The translations under genes and the position numbers were made by a program. A model generated the notes under the pieces. The model was given only the letters and a program-made list of their open reading frames with translations, was not told where the DNA came from and searched no databases. From assembly GCA_009746045.1 (NCBI GenBank), contig RPFO01000645.1, positions 908,728-972,727 of the forward strand: 64,000 bases of DNA. Direction: 5' to 3'. The stretch comes from Mesostigma viride. Taxonomy: Eukaryota; Streptophyta; Mesostigmatophyceae; Mesostigmatales; Mesostigmataceae. Shown here piece after piece: positions 1-12,700 of this stretch (position 1 is its first letter; each line of letters starts with the position of its first letter).

Positions 1-1300
1 ATATGAGCCGCATGAGAAGCTTGAGGGGCCCCGCGGCACTTTGGATGCACACGTACCCTCTGTAGTTACCGGGGTCGGCGGGCGACCCCTTGTTCTTGTA
101 CAGCATCGTGCGAAAACTGTGTTGCCAGGCCGCTGGGGGCGGTTGCGACGACAGCAGAATGCGGTTGCAGCTATATCCCGGAAGAGCCGCATGACACCAG
201 TGTCCTCAAACTCGGCTGCACCAGTTGAGTTTCACGACTGCATGCGCGGCCGGAATCTCGACGGAGGCTGCCTGTGGCGGCGTCATAACGCAGGCGTTGG
301 ACCGCCTCCGTGACCTCGATCGCGGGAGGTGAAAGGAGGCATGTCTGACGGGTCGCCGAGCGGACCGGTCAGCGCAGGGGGGCGAGGTAGTCCGCCGCGG
401 ACCTAGCTGCCTGGGCGGGGCCGGGGGCCCGGCCCGGCCGCTTGGGCACCAGGGCGGCCGGGCGGGCGGCGGCGGCTGCATGTAGCAGCGATCGAGGGGC
501 GGGGGCGGCGCAGCTGTCCCCAAGATGGCTCTGCAGTGGCCGCGGCCCAGGTCCGAAGCCGCTTGGCCAGTGCTCCGGGAACATTCAATGAGGCGGTGGG
601 GCCGGCCGAGGCCGTCCGGGTGTCCGACCTTGGTGCTTGTATAATAAGAACCAGGCCCTCACCGTCGTGCTTCTGCTGGCAGGTGCGCAGGTCCTTGACC
701 ATCTGCTGCGCGTCGGCCTTCTCAGCTTCGCTCGTATATAGGCGATCCGCAGAGCCGCTTGCAGCCTAGGCTTGCATGGCGGTCGGGTCCCTGTTGCGGC
801 GGAGCATCTGCCTAGCGGCGACCACTGTCGGTGCTTTGGCGGTGGACAGTGCTCAAGCTGTCGGCGCGGAGGCAAGGTCAGGGCCGGGAGGGTGCGCCGG
901 GGCAGCCAGACGGTACTTGGCAGCGATACCGCGGAGGATGACACTGAAAATTCACCTGGGGGCGGATCGCATTAATGCATGGCCGGCGTGTAACTACTGC
1001 TGCCGGCGACTGTTTCTGGCGCGTCGAAGACTGCCAGGAATTCGTCCCGGTGCATCATAGCGGCCTGCTCGTCTGCACTGACATCCTGTACGTACGTTGG
1101 CATCCTTCAGTACAATCCTGAGCACCTTGAGATCTGGCTGAGGCGCCAGTTGTCGCAACGGTTTCACGCCAGGAAACCGCAATCTGATGCGCGCGAGCAC
1201 GAGACGGTGATCAGATTCCACCGTGCTGACAGAATCTTGCAGCACGCGAGCATCCACAATTACTGAGGGCCGGGCGCTGAGCCCGGCATACGCAGAAATA
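1..1300 (-). pseudogene. LINE (non-LTR retrotransposon) fragments, degenerate
   Basis: Bases 1-100 are a diverged copy of 59405-59500, which lies in the minus-strand reverse transcriptase of the second LINE cluster. Both contain the same stretch around the AGCCGCAT and GGGGTCGGC blocks. The rest is GC-rich, and on the minus strand it shows only broken Arg/Ala-rich frames, for example around 400-940, of the kind found between endonuclease and reverse transcriptase domains of LINEs. No intact frame remains. The similarity to 59.4 kb is seen directly; assigning the whole stretch to one element is inference. Confidence 0.55.
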
Positions 1301-1846
1301 GTCAAGGCACACCATGCACCCGATCCGACGGCCTAAAAAAGGTGGCAAGCTGCTGGGCGGGGTGTGCGAAAGAAGCAAATTTTGCATGCAACCAGCGCAG
1401 ATTCTGCCAACAGCCGGGTTGGTCATGCAGTACGCCGTACGGAGCCGCAAAAATACGGGAAAACGCGTACTGGAGGCCTCCGCCGTATATACGCGTACTT
1501 TATTTTAGAATACGCGGTTTGGACTTTGAATTTTTCGGGGGTACCAGCGGGCAGCGGGCACTGGCGCGGTGCCCAGGTTCTGGGCGCGGCGCGTTCACTG
1601 CACATTTGAGATTTTTACTACTAGAAGTATAGACTATATAGATGCGTACAGTTCTTTTCATATATAAAGCGCAAGCCTTGCAAAATGTTTCGCCGGTAGG
1701 AGACAGCTATAGGACTAGGTTCATATAGTTGGATAACAGTGTTCCAGCAAATGCCAGCTGTGCTACTGACGGTGTAATGCAATATGCGACGACGAGGCCT
1801 GCAGTGCGACTGTGCGACAGTGTGCAGCCATTTTCGATTTGCAGCC

Positions 1847-2345
1847 ATGCCGAAGAAAGGGCCGCCTGAATGGGATTTCGTTGTCGAGAAGAGAGAAGCA
1901 GTCACAGATGCCGTTAGTAACAAAACGCATGTTTGTGTCGAAGATGTTCTGCATGCTCATTTTGCAACAAGAAGTTCTCCTACAGGGCGGGGGCAATCAG
2001 CGTATTCCGAGTCCGTGCACACTTTGCCGGAATCGCAGGGGAAGGGATGTTACCCTGCGACCGACAAAATTCCACCGAATATCCGGAGCAGGTTTCTCAG
2101 GATTGCTAACAACAAGTTGCAGAAGTCAGACGCCAAGAAGCATCACAATTTGAAGGGGGCAATGGCGGAGATGGGAGGGGCTGCGCCGGCTGACTTGTCG
2201 TCGGTTCCCATGCAATTAACAAAGGCCAGTTGAGCATCACCAAATGGCTGGTTCCCGTCGCCGAGAAAGGTGTCCAGCTGCTGGCTGCCGAATTTTTTTT
2301 TATCGAGAACGGCATTGCCTTCAATGCGGTTGTGGGATCCTTGAG
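1847..2345 (+). pseudogene. hAT-family transposase remnant (BED finger end)
   Basis: A frame opening at ATG 1847 reads MPKKGPPEWDFVVEKRE. After a frame change near 1950 it reads CSFCNKKFSYRAGA, followed by an RAHFAGIAG block. This has the spacing of a BED-type zinc finger (CxxC, then a His in an HxAGI context). After another frame change, 2230-2340 reads TKWLVPVAEKG and then AAEFFFIENGIAFN, which resembles the segment after the BED finger in hAT transposases where a Phe-Phe-ENGI-Phe pattern is common. The rest of the catalytic domain is absent. The element is frame-broken and dead. A degenerate hAT-like MITE also occurs at 26.7 kb. Confidence 0.6.
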
Positions 2346-2444
2346 AGCATGGTCCTTAGTTGTGTCTTATGTCCTCTCATGCATTATATATAGTGGATGG
2401 CGTTCCTTACAATTATTTGAGCTTAATTGCACGTCCGTGCGCGC

Positions 2445-2850
2445 TTCCCGTCGATGAAAGGAACGGGGATGTTGTTGACAAGGCGGACGTAGGTGCGAAC
2501 TCGGTCGGCGCCCCGGGCCTGGACCGCTGCCTCGCTGCCCAGCAAGCCATTCTTGATGGCGAGCTATGCTGGATCGAGAGAGTAGGTCGTCGATGCTGGG
2601 GTTGCCTCGCCCGCCCAGAAGCTTGCGGGCCTGCAGGACTTTCACCTTGCTGGCCAGCAAAGCCGGCAACACTCGTGAAGGTAACCCGGATGGCCGGGGC
2701 CAGGTTGGTTGGCCTGCCATCCATGCTGCCGACTCAATGCGGATGCGGTCGTCGCCCAAATGAAGCAGGCGCCCACGATAAGGTTCCGGTGCAGGCGTTG
2801 TGCAAGCATGATGAGGTCTGTTTCTTGGGGACCCGCGACCTAGCTCGATC
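2445..2850 (-). mobile_element. LINE fragment, paralogous to 60.38-60.51 kb
   Basis: The stretch around 2445-2580 (guided by GGCGGACGTAG and TCGCTGCCCAGCA) matches 60385-60510. The protein frame on the minus strand at 60.4 kb reads KNGLLGSDVAIKARHEGQKV and then a VHDTPVLFINGQRTDV block. In the copy here the frame is damaged. It is part of a retroelement open reading frame whose exact domain I cannot name. Confidence 0.5.
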
Positions 2851-2865
2851 GAAGTAACGTACCAC

Positions 2866-3010
2866 AATTAATTAATATATTAATTAAACACGTGCTCCCG
2901 TTGGGGAGTCACGGAGCACCGAAGTGCTTGTAATCCCTGTGTGTGCGCTACAGGAGAAAGGGCAGAGACCCCCAGTCTCCTTCATGCCAAAGGCATGCCA
3001 CAGCTGCATT
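2866..3010 (-). repeat. Family A retroelement 3' end (hairpin plus TTAATTAA tail)
   Basis: One of four copies of a short conserved module; the others are at 9340-9478, 22975-23080 and 57181-57255. It reads, on the plus strand, a TTAATTAA-type run, then TGCTCC-CGTTGGGGAGTCAC-GGAGCA (a 6-bp perfect stem), then a tract ending in a GGCAGAGACCCCC-like block. Orientation is minus: the TTAATTAA run is the tail. The sharp boundary next to an A/T tail is expected for target-primed insertion of a LINE or SINE. Confidence 0.65.
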
Positions 3011-3289
3011 CGGGCGCGCTAGCTAAACGGACACGCTAACGATCCGGCAAACTGTGGGTGCAATAAGACCCATGTAAACGGAGTATAATAACAAGTGTAG
3101 CGTGGGCATGCAAGTAATATGAACATAGCCAGGGCGTAGCCATGGCTGTACTAGGACTAGGCTAAGGCTATGGCTGGTTGTGTACCGTGCGTTGGCGGCA
3201 CGTGACTAGGTATGTTGGCACAGCTAGGCAAACATTCTAGGCATGGCTGCCTTAGCGGCAGTGACTCCCGGCCATGGTTACAAGCTAGG

Positions 3290-3800
3290 GCTACCATTGC
3301 TATTCTAGCCCGCTGGGGGCGTCCACATCTTGTGGTTGATCATCAGGTCCCCGCCCCGGCCTCCAGTACACCTTGGGCTTCTGGGGGTCCTGCTTATGGC
3401 GGAGGTATTTATTTCGGCCACAGGTCGCGTCGCTGCTGTTGCTGAGCGGGGGTCAGGTCGTCATCCAGCGTCCTGAGGTGAGGTCGTGCAACCTCTTGCG
3501 ACGAGAGAGGAACCGCTGCTTATCCTCAGGGGAGGGGAAGGTGAGCAGGACTGGTGGGGGAGCCGCCTTGTCCCGTGAGTGCATGGGGAAGGCGGTGCCG
3601 GCACCCACGCAGTTCTACCTCACCTATACCAGGCCCATGAGGGTAAGAAGCTGGTTCTTGAGCTCGTCGGCAAGAGAGGTTGACGTCTCACCTGGCTTCT
3701 GGGGGAAGCGACGTAGCACCACTCGGCACTCGCGGCGAGCGCGGTCGGTGACCTCCCGTTGCTGGGCCTGCATGGCGGTGGTCCTCCAGCTCCTGGAGCT
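3290..3800 (-). mobile_element. LINE fragment, paralogous to 58.15-58.34 kb
   Basis: The region around 3300-3480 aligns with 58145-58340, sharing TCCAGTACACC, the GTCGC.G.TGTTGCTG block and GGTCA.GTCGTCATC. In the 58-kb cluster this segment follows the reverse transcriptase on the minus strand. Here it sits between ORF1-like sequence and the remaining pieces, so at least one cluster is rearranged. No intact frame. Confidence 0.5.
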
Positions 3801-3849
3801 TTGTGGTGACGAACGTACCACAATCAATACTGCGTGATCGTTCAGTCGT

Positions 3850-4830
3850 CTTCAATTGCATGCCGTCTTGTGGGCCGCTGCCCCCCTCCGTGCAGCGTCC
3901 GCCATCATGTTATCAATGTCATCCTGCTTTACCATGGTTGCATAGCTGGGAGGCGATTGGGCGGCCGGCTGGGGCGAGGTGGCCAGAGCTGCCTGCACCT
4001 CAGCCATGCTGGTGCGTAGCTCGGAGGTGTCCTGGCGCAGAGCAGTCGACAGGTCGCTTAGCTGGGCGGCCATGGCTGCGACTTTCTGGTTGAGCTGTTG
4101 CAGGTCGGCTTCCGGGGAAGCACTAGGAGTGTTGGCGGGGCCTTGCTCGGCGTCTTGGTAGGCGGCAATGAGTGCCCGGAGGCTTGGGGCCTGCACGTCA
4201 CTGGCTCAAGAATACAGAAAGTCGAAGCTGGGGCTCCTCCATGTCGGCAATGTCTTCCTCGGGCCGGGATGGTGTCGCCTGGCCTGCCGGGAGCGTAGAT
4301 CGCAATATTGTGGGCTGCCATATAGCGCAGCTAGGACGGCCTGCGCCTGCTCGGCCGCGGTAAGCGAGAAGAACTCGTGCTCGGATACAACCTGCAGCAT
4401 GCCTGGGCATGAAAGACGCTGGGTTAAAGGCAGCGTCGTCGATAGCGTCGTCCAGGGGGGCTTCCTCACGGATTACCTCGCTGGGAAATGCAGCCGATGG
4501 CGGAGGGACCTGGCTATCCATGTCGTCCGCTGGTCCTGCGCAATGCCGCTTGGAGGGGGCGTTAATGGCCGCCTCGTCAGCTGGTGGCTGTGTCGCTAAG
4601 GTTTCCGCATCTGCGAGCAGTTGCGAAATGGTGGTGGGGGCGGTTTCCTCCCCATCTGCGTTAGGATGGGAGGTTGCTGGCTGGGATTCCGCCATAGCTA
4701 CTATCCGGAAAAGACGAACGCCGCCTGTGCCGAGTTTTCTGATTGATAGCGTACGAAATCTGGGGCGATGGCTGCCGGAAATGATATCAACGTGTTCGTC
4801 TTGAGAAGACGATTCTATTGCAACCAACCC
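3850..4830 (-). pseudogene. LINE ORF1-like remnant with coiled coil
   Basis: Two overlapping minus-strand frames (4827 to 4198 and 4196 to 3852) together give an acidic, Ala/Pro-rich N-terminal part starting near 4704 (MAESQPATSHPNADGEE). A heptad-like stretch follows (LQQLNQKVAAMAAQLSDLST) and then an SYATMVKQDD segment. An N-terminal disordered part followed by a coiled coil is typical of ORF1 proteins of non-LTR elements. A comparable product is seen at 61.8-62.7 kb. The break between the frames near 4197 shows that this copy is not intact. Confidence 0.5.
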
Positions 4831-4934
4831 GGTGTAATTTCATGACTGGAATAAAAAGCTATGAGCATTCTCGTATATATTGCATTCCGTCACCGCATTT
4901 TCCCGTTTTACCTCCTCACAACATACATGCATGC

Positions 4935-4992
4935 ATATATCAAGGAGACAACCAGCGCAATGCATTTATGCCAGGATCCGGACAACATATAG
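4935..4992 (+). repeat. Family B repeat terminus
   Basis: Contains the conserved terminus TATCAAGGAGACAACCAGCG followed by a shortened ATCCGGAC block. The same terminus recurs at 10277-10303 and 20836-20860 (plus) and at about 24500-24522 and 61465-61545 (minus). All copies start at the same point while interiors differ, so this is a true element end. The A-TC start could fit a Helitron 5' end, but I see no CTRR hairpin end to support that. Confidence 0.6.
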
Positions 4993-6229
4993 TACATTCA
5001 CGGACATCAACTTAGTGATGCAATGCTCATGCACACAACACCGCGAACCCGCCAAATTTTGACATAAATTATTGTCCGGATTTCGTCCGAGATCTAGATT
5101 TTTCCCGCGCCGCGAGAGACGAAAACGACGAAAACACCCATGGCGGTCGAGCATCAGCTAGCGTTCTGAAACCTGCGTCATTTCAGCCGCCTGAGGTGTC
5201 AAAACGAAGCTTACATCACGATTAATCCATGGAATAAGTTTGGAATGATATGCGCTGTGATTGCGACGAGGGCATTGAGCGGGACAAATATTTTTTTTGC
5301 AGCGCACAATTTTTTTCTCGAAATCCAGATTTCTCGGTGGTACGTGTCTCACGGTCCTGGATACGGGAGGAAACGAAAAACCCGGCACGATAGCTCAGCT
5401 TGTTCGTTATAATATTCCCGAAGAGGTTAGTGTTTTCGTTTTTTGAGTTTCGCTTTTAATTTTCCGGCATTTGCGTGAATAAACTGGGGGGTGCGAAATC
5501 CGTCTGTTTCTTGCGTCATGCAATGCATATCTTTATCGTCAGATAATTACCTCTTTAGGCTATGCCCGACCTTCCTATACTGCCAGCCTGCGGCAATAAG
5601 CCAGCAGGACATATGGCGTGCACGAGATTCCGCGCAAAGGTCCTAATGGTCTCCCGGCTGTGCAATAAGTGCGGTAAAAACTGCGAAAATTGCTTATAAT
5701 GCCTGTAGAAAGCTCTTTGCGACAGTGTTTTCCAAGCGAGTTTATCGTTCTTTTGACGCCCGATACAAAAGGCAAAGGGGGGCATCGTTTTTAATTAGTC
5801 GGCATGCGGTTTCGAGGTGTGATGGGCCGGGCAGAGGACCTCGCCACGACACGCTGGGTTCAAGCTTCGCATCTCCCGGCAGCCATAAAGAAGCGCAGAT
5901 TAAGCGAGGTGAGCGAGCTAGAGGGCCCAGGATCGCTGCTAACGCAAGGCAGCTTCTCAAAGGGTAGAGAGCTGGATTAATAAGACGTTCTCAAGTGCAT
6001 TTTGCAGTGGTTATTGCCACCTTGTCCAGATATTTGCCCTCGTCTTTCTGATTTAAAGACTGTTTTAAAGAGGGATAGGATAACGTTTCCAACGTTGTTG
6101 CTCATTCATTAAAGTAAAGAAAGAGCCTTTTCAGTTGCTGACAACGAGATGGAAGCTGCCTCATGCAAACTACCCATGCAATGCAAGTGATGCAACGTGA
6201 GGCCATGCATGGCTAACGTTGACTTCATG
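4993..6229. other. Intergenic, no gene seen
   Basis: Only short frames occur on both strands, without conserved motifs or plausible splice chains. Composition is mixed and there is no strong repeat. I see nothing to annotate. Confidence 0.5.
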
Positions 6230-7480
6230 CGTGAGTTGGGCAGGTGGCTGGCTAGGTGTGTGGCTGGCTAGGTGAACGGGGCGTGTATGGAGGGACCTGA
6301 TGGTGCGGGCGTGCGAGGGCAAATGGGCGGGCACATGCCTGGCTGGTTTGGGTGTTGGGTGGTTAGGTGGTTTGGTGATCGGGTTGTTGAGTGGTTAGGT
6401 GGTTAGGTAGTTGTGTAGCTGGTTGATTGGTTGGTTGGTTGTTCAGTTGCCCTGGAAGTCTTGGGTGGGAGGCTTAGGCTGTAGATGCTTCAAGGGATTC
6501 CTAGACATGGGTGGGTTCAATGGCAGGTGGCTGGCTGAAAGGTGGATGCCTTGGTAAATGGCTGGCCGAGTAGCTGGGAGCACAGGCAGGTGGAGAGGGT
6601 GGGTGGATGGGTGGCTGGTCATGATGGGTAGACGAGTGTTAGGGTGATCGGTTGTAGGCAGATGGCCAGGTGTCTGCGTGATGATAGGCTTTGGAGACTC
6701 CTAAGTGGGTGGGTAGTTAGATGTGTGAGTGAAACAATTGCATGGGTTTGAGGATGGTGGGTTAGTGGTTGGGTGGTTAGGGATGCGTGTGGGTGGGTGG
6801 GTTGGTGGATGGGCCATTGGTGGTTGGTGGCTGGTGGATGTGTAGATGACTAGGTGTGGGTCGGTGGGCGAAGGGACGGGTAGATGGGCGGGTGGGCGCA
6901 CAGATATGGATGCGTGGGTGGGTTTATGGTTGGGACCGACTCACCTGATATCGCTGGTGAAGGGCTGTGCAGGTTGGGGGTGAGGTGGGGGGTGGCTGGC
7001 TGAGAAAGTGCATGTGTGGGTGGGTCAGTGGGTATAAGGGTGGGGGGGCACTGAGTGGTTGAGTGGGTGGGTGGGTGGGTGGGTCAAGGGTGGGTGGCCG
7101 GATGGTGCATATGGGGCATGCTGGCTGGGTGTTTAGGTGGTTGGGTGGTTGGGTGGTTGGCTCATTGGATGGGTGAGTGCTTCCTTATTACCTATTATAG
7201 GTGTGTGGGTTGCAAGCGCAGGTGCCTTGCTGGGTGGGTGAATGTCCAAGTGGGTTGGTTAAGCTGGTTGGGTGCCTAGGTGCATGCGTGGTTATATAAT
7301 AAGGTGGGTTAGCACGTGCACGGCTGGCTGGCTGGCTTTGGTCACTAGGTGGGTGGACGTGTGGGTGGCTGGGTGCACGGGCGCGCAAGAGTGTAAGCAG
7401 TTCATTGGGTGGGTGACCAGGTGGCTGCATGGGTGGGTTACTGCATGGGTGGCTCGGTGCCCACAAAGCACAAGAGATGG
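6230..7480. repeat. Degenerate G/T-rich tandem repeat (TGG/TGGG-type)
   Basis: About 1.25 kb of diverged short units such as GGTGGGTGGGTGG, GGTTGGTTGG and TGGCTGGC with almost no C-runs. The minus-strand frames are low-complexity Thr/His/Pro and the plus-strand frames Trp/Gly/Val; neither is a gene. The plus strand is strongly G-rich, and clustered GGG runs (for example 7060-7090) could form G-quadruplexes. Confidence 0.75.
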
Positions 7481-7958
7481 AGACATGGGATATGCCAATA
7501 CCATATCACGTGAGCATACGTGGATGCCAGGTGACATGTGCCAGCGGCTGGGTGTCACTTCACCTTGATGTTCGCTCGGCATGTTCTTGACATGTATTAC
7601 ACGTATATATCACGCATGGTGCGTGTTGGTAGCAACCAAATGGCTGTGTTCTAGTGACGTGGCATGTATTGTCCACCTTTCCTTCCCATTTTGCAATGTG
7701 CCAAGTAGTTTAAAGGTATGGTGTTATGGGGTATATATGGACGTGCACTGCGCATCACAGCAATGTGGCATACTGGCAATGTCTACCTTACATTATACAT
7801 TCTGCTAGCTATGGTCACCACTCAGGCATTCACATGCCCCAAGGTTTTGCACGCTGTTTGTACTAGTCATTCTTGAGTTGCCTGCAAAGAATTAACATGA
7901 TGTGCCCTAGCTTGGGGAGTGTCTTGGTGGTTAGTGTTGTTAAAATTGTGATAAAAAA

Positions 7959-8165
7959 GAGCCAAAATGGTGACACATGCAGGCAAATGTCACCATTTTG
8001 GGCTCCGTATGATCTGAATTTTTGCACATGAATTGTGGGGACCCTGTGTCAGGTGTTGGCATGATGACAATAGGCTTGGGTGTCATTCTGACATTATTTG
8101 GATTTAATATTAATTAAAAATTGCCATTTACGACAAATGCTAGCACTATTTTGCTAGCATTTGTC
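7959..8165. repeat. Two related imperfect palindromes
   Basis: The first hairpin pairs 7959-7975 with 7988-8005 (17/18-bp stem with one bulged base, 12-base loop, core CCAAAATGGTGACA). The second pairs 8132-8145 with 8152-8165 (perfect 14-bp stem GACAAATGCTAGCA, 6-base loop). Each is followed by a similar GGCTCCG.ATG block (8001 and 8178), so the two units look like diverged copies of one module. No gene is present from 7480 to 8400. Confidence 0.65.
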
Positions 8166-8549
8166 ACTAAATATAGGGCTCCGAATGCCCTAGAACTTTG
8201 TACAAGGTCAGAACAACTCGTATTCGTCACCCTTGCAAAGTTACAGCATAATCTGATATCAATTATTGTTGCTATGCAAGTGGTTTAGGTGGCCAGTTTT
8301 GGCCTTGGATCTGGAGTTAACTTAAGCAGGGAATACCACGTAAACTTCACATTTTGACTCAACTACTCCACCACTAGCCAGACACATCCCGGGGAGTCGT
8401 GGGATCCAATCCTAGGTCAATCTGACAATAAACTTGCCATGGGCCAGAATTTATGTAAAAAAAAGGCTATTTCAAGGTGTTGATCACACGGGTCAAATTG
8501 CACCCACAGGGGATGCCGGATCGTTTTCACGGGTCCGATTGTGAAGCAC

Positions 8550-8716
8550 TTGAGACCACTATTCTGATCAGACACTCCGCAAAGGTGAAAACCTTTGCGT
8601 TCAGTGCCGGGCCGCGGAAAACGCGGAAAACGCGATCTGCAAATGAATCCGACCGGAATCGAACTGGGGACCTCTATGCCTGGACGCATGGCGATCCAGC
8701 GCCGTGGAAGGACTAG
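8550..8716 (-). mobile_element. tRNA-derived SINE copy
   Basis: On the minus strand 8667-8653 reads CCAGTTCGATTCCGG, which is a tRNA T-arm/B-box. It is followed by ATTCATTTGCAGATCGCG and a body matching 23480-23587. The homologous part is about 120-130 bp and ends near 8550. A canonical A-box is not clear. The copy lies 90 bp from the microsatellite at 8829. RNA polymerase III promoter function is inferred from the B-box only. Confidence 0.65.
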
Positions 8717-8828
8717 GGTAGTCTGAGAGGAAAGACGCGAAGGCCGCGGGCCGGAGCCGCGTGGCTATCTCTAGGAAGACCTGCATGGAGGGAGACAGAG
8801 GGTAACAAGAAAGGTTGATAGGGAAAAC

Positions 8829-9054
<226 letters not shown>

Positions 9055-9339
9055 ACAAAAAACAACAACCAAAACTAAGCAGGAAAAGAGGGAACGCATA
9101 CACACCTACACGAAGGGGCTAAAAGAAAAGTTATGGAGCATACATTACAAAGGGAAAAAAAGAAAAAAGAAAAAGAAAGAAAGAAAAAAGAAAAGAAAAT
9201 GTAAATAGTAATAATACAAACAATAATAAATAAAGACAAAGTAAAGAGTAATAATAATAACAAAAACATAAATGGAATGAAGAAATAGGTAATTGCTGGG
9301 ATGTGGTGAGGCGCAGGGGATGTTCCAGAGTATGGTGCA

Positions 9340-9478
9340 CCCTGTGGCATGCCTGAGGCATGATGATCGAGGGAAGGGGGGGGTCTCTGCCCCCCTGCCC
9401 ACTGTGCACACCGCAGGGATTAAAAGCACTCTGATGCTCCATGACTCCCCAACGGGAGCACGCGTTTAATTAATAATA
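9340..9478 (+). repeat. Family A retroelement 3' end, plus orientation
   Basis: Inverted copy of the module at 2866-3010. It has a GGTCTCTGCCCCCC tract, a GGGATTAAAAGCACTC block, the hairpin TGCTCC...GGGAGCA and a TTTAATTAATAA tail. It lies about 240 bp downstream of the RCE1 stop codon on the opposite strand. Confidence 0.7.
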
Positions 9479-9718
9479 TGCCAGGACAGCCATGTGTCCA
9501 CGAATAGTTGTCTCACTTGATATGCCTACACGTGCGCTCCCTGGGTACCATATACAAGACATAAGCTACAGACATTTAGATACCAGGCACAATAAAACGT
9601 CGGTTTACTGCCAGGTATTGGCAGGTTCTCCGAGCTGTCAAGTCAGTGCCTCTTGAGCAAACTAGGGCACGCTTTTCTTTCCAGGCGTGTACCCAAGGTA
9701 AGCAACAAGGCCGGCTCG

Positions 9719-12700
9719 CTAACACAACAACGGCTGTGGCCAGTATATGCTCGAATTGCCTGTGGCATGGAAGTGCCAAGGCCGTGTCATGGGTTCCAGG
9801 GCTATGCCGAAAACCACAACACCTAGCAAAGTGGCAGCGATGAGCACTGCAAGGTAACACACAACGGGTACGCCATGGGCGACAACACAAAGAAATGACC
9901 ACAGAACACACGCCATCCACCGAGTTAGTAGGGAGCACGGTGATTGGAATATGTGCGTGGAACTTCCTCAAAGCAAGTCAGCTCGCCATATCCTAGCACG
10001 GCATTTATACATGAATGGGCAGTACAACGTACCCAACTCTTTTCCCCAGTTTAGTCAGCTAGGTGGTAAGAAACAAAACGGGGTAGGCACTAGGCAACCT
10101 ATGCAAATACAAGGCAACCTCATCGGCAATTGCGATCATGGCAACAACTGCAATAATGTATTAGTTAATTGATTCAGAACATATCTCCGTGGGGAGCATA
10201 TGTAACAAATATTCCTGAGAAGGGGCAAATGGTTTGTAATACATCTGAGCTACAAACTGGAGGTGGGGGATGTAAACTATCAAGGAGACAACCAGCGCAT
10301 ATATATAGCAATAAGCTATGTTTCACCACAAAGCTTCTCCACATAAGAGCTCTTTACGGGACACAAGCAGACAAGAGCTGCCAAGATGAAGGGGCATCAT
10401 GTGAGATAGATCTTCCCACCCTCATGGACTCCAGCTTGTTTGGGAATGTGCAAACTGCAAGATGACCGGTTGGCCTCAAACGGTCCTAACTGGGCATTGG
10501 CAGCATAAGGAAGAGCTGTTGCACATCCCATTGAGGGCAATTCAGGCCGACCATCCTGTGTCTGAATTTCTTTCCGGAGAGATCAAGGCCATGCAGGCTG
10601 GGAGTTCTAGCAAACATGACGGCCATAGCAAGCATGCACACACCCCCAGGCCCCATGGACGGTCAAGCCTGGGCTGCTGGTCTCACTGGTATAAACCTGC
10701 CAATTTTCTTATTTTTATCGCATTTACTGTATTATTATTATTATTATTATTACTTGTGTGTGTGAGAGAGAGAGCATAACAAGGTACAGGGCTTGCCTTT
10801 TCGATGCCGATGATTTGCCAGCGCTGTGAAGTCTGGTAGACCCATGTGATTGCAGAACATGTGGGCCACCACGGGCGCAAGTATATGGGCTGCAAGATTG
10901 CCAGAAGTGCACAGGTACACGAAAAGCATTACGACGCAAGCAAAAGCCGAGGTGTAGCTACTCTTGCCAGCCGCGGGGGCAGCCATGCAGAGGGGCATGG
11001 ATACGGTTGGTCAAAGGTTATGGAGCAATCTGCTGGCAGCTGAGAAAAATTATCAGAGAATGGAACGTTTCGCTTCGAATCTCTGTGGAAGAGCAGTCGA
11101 TTGGTAAATGGGTGCTACGTCAACTCCCATCATGACATTGGTAATCGCCTCCAGTCCCATTCTGACAAATGCTAAAAGTTCTATTGCAAAGTTTTCTGTT
11201 CCCAGGAACAACGCTCGAGAATGAAAAACATAGCTAACGGATCGGCTGAGTGCTAGTGACCACTTTGTCACATAACTGGCCAGCCACTTATAAGCGGCAA
11301 GCGCCACTGGCATGAAAACCCACCAGAATCCGTTCAGATCCCCAGTAAGCACCTCTAAGCACGCGTTCAACACAATGCGGATCATCGTTTCTATCGATCT
11401 GCATGATATTGGCTTAATGTGCAGGAAAAAAAAAAAAGACAAGATGCAGGCGCGCCTAACCACGATGCCTGGCGTATTGCACCTACTTGCCAAATGCCAT
11501 CACATGCTCTTAATATATGTAGATTATACAGAAGAGCAAAGGATAGTGGCCATGGAAACACGGGTCCACAAGAATATAAAGGAAACATGAGATGCTACCA
11601 GGGGGATGTGCAAAGAACGATGGGGCAGTACAGGACGTCTTCCTGACTCACCTGAGCGGAGAAACAGGAAGGTCGCATACCAGCCAAAGATGGTCGTATA
11701 TGCCACTTGGACGACTGCAAAGCAAACCATGACATAACCGAGACACAATTTCGTCAAGCAACCTGGATGTTGATTAGTGTTGTACTAAACCGGCCTGCCT
11801 GCCTTTTTGGCTCGTGAACCAACTTCCACTGCAATGTGTTAGACAAAAATTTACCAAGGAAATAACTAGCAAGTAACAAAGCTTCTAACTTGTACTGCCC
11901 AAACCCATTCTGGCTCATGGATGCTGCAGTGGGTGGCAAAAACTGACTAAAAGGCAGGGGGAAAATTGCATCAAGCCGTGGCAAAATGCAAATTGGGCGA
12001 GGCAGATGGATGGAGAGGTGATCGTATGCAACTCACATTCAGGAAAGGTGGACCATGTGCACGTGGTAAGCATGGACATGACAATATGTGGCTAGGAGGC
12101 TGAGCCAGTGTATATGTGACATGAGATGAATGTGGCTAAAAGTACTCAACTGCTTCTGATGCGCACGCTGACAGATGGCTAGAAAAGCGCCTTTTGACAT
12201 AGAAGTCTGCGAGCACATCTGCACATTACAAAACATCAGTCTCTCAAATAATATGTTTGCTTTCTGCGGCGGTATCTATACCAACCAAGGGATGTAAAAC
12301 ATAGGTACTAGCTCAATAGAATGCGTTTGACGAACAAATCTTATTGCCCACCAGCATTCTCTCCCGTTCGCCACCAGCAGACACAGAGTCAGCATAACCA
12401 GCTCCTAGTGTATGAGAATGCATTGCAGACATTCTTCGTGGTATCCAACCACACGCAACAGTATCAAGGAAACCTGGCTGTGCTCAGAGATGCCTAGGCA
12501 GGGTCCTCTGCATCAGCATCCTCTGCAAGGCTCGCTGCGTGCTCGATCTCCATGAATGGATGGGTTTTGCCACACAACGGCAGCTACCAAACATTGTCTG
12601 AGGAACATCATTCCATGGCCTTAACATACTGCGAATGGCACAGAGCTGGCAGCCTGGCACCTGGACACCCCAGGCTAGCAGAGCATTGCCAGAATGAAGG

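Noticed and set aside
6701-7582. Thr/His/Pro-rich frames on the minus strand
   Set aside because: Low-complexity translation of the G/T-rich degenerate repeat.
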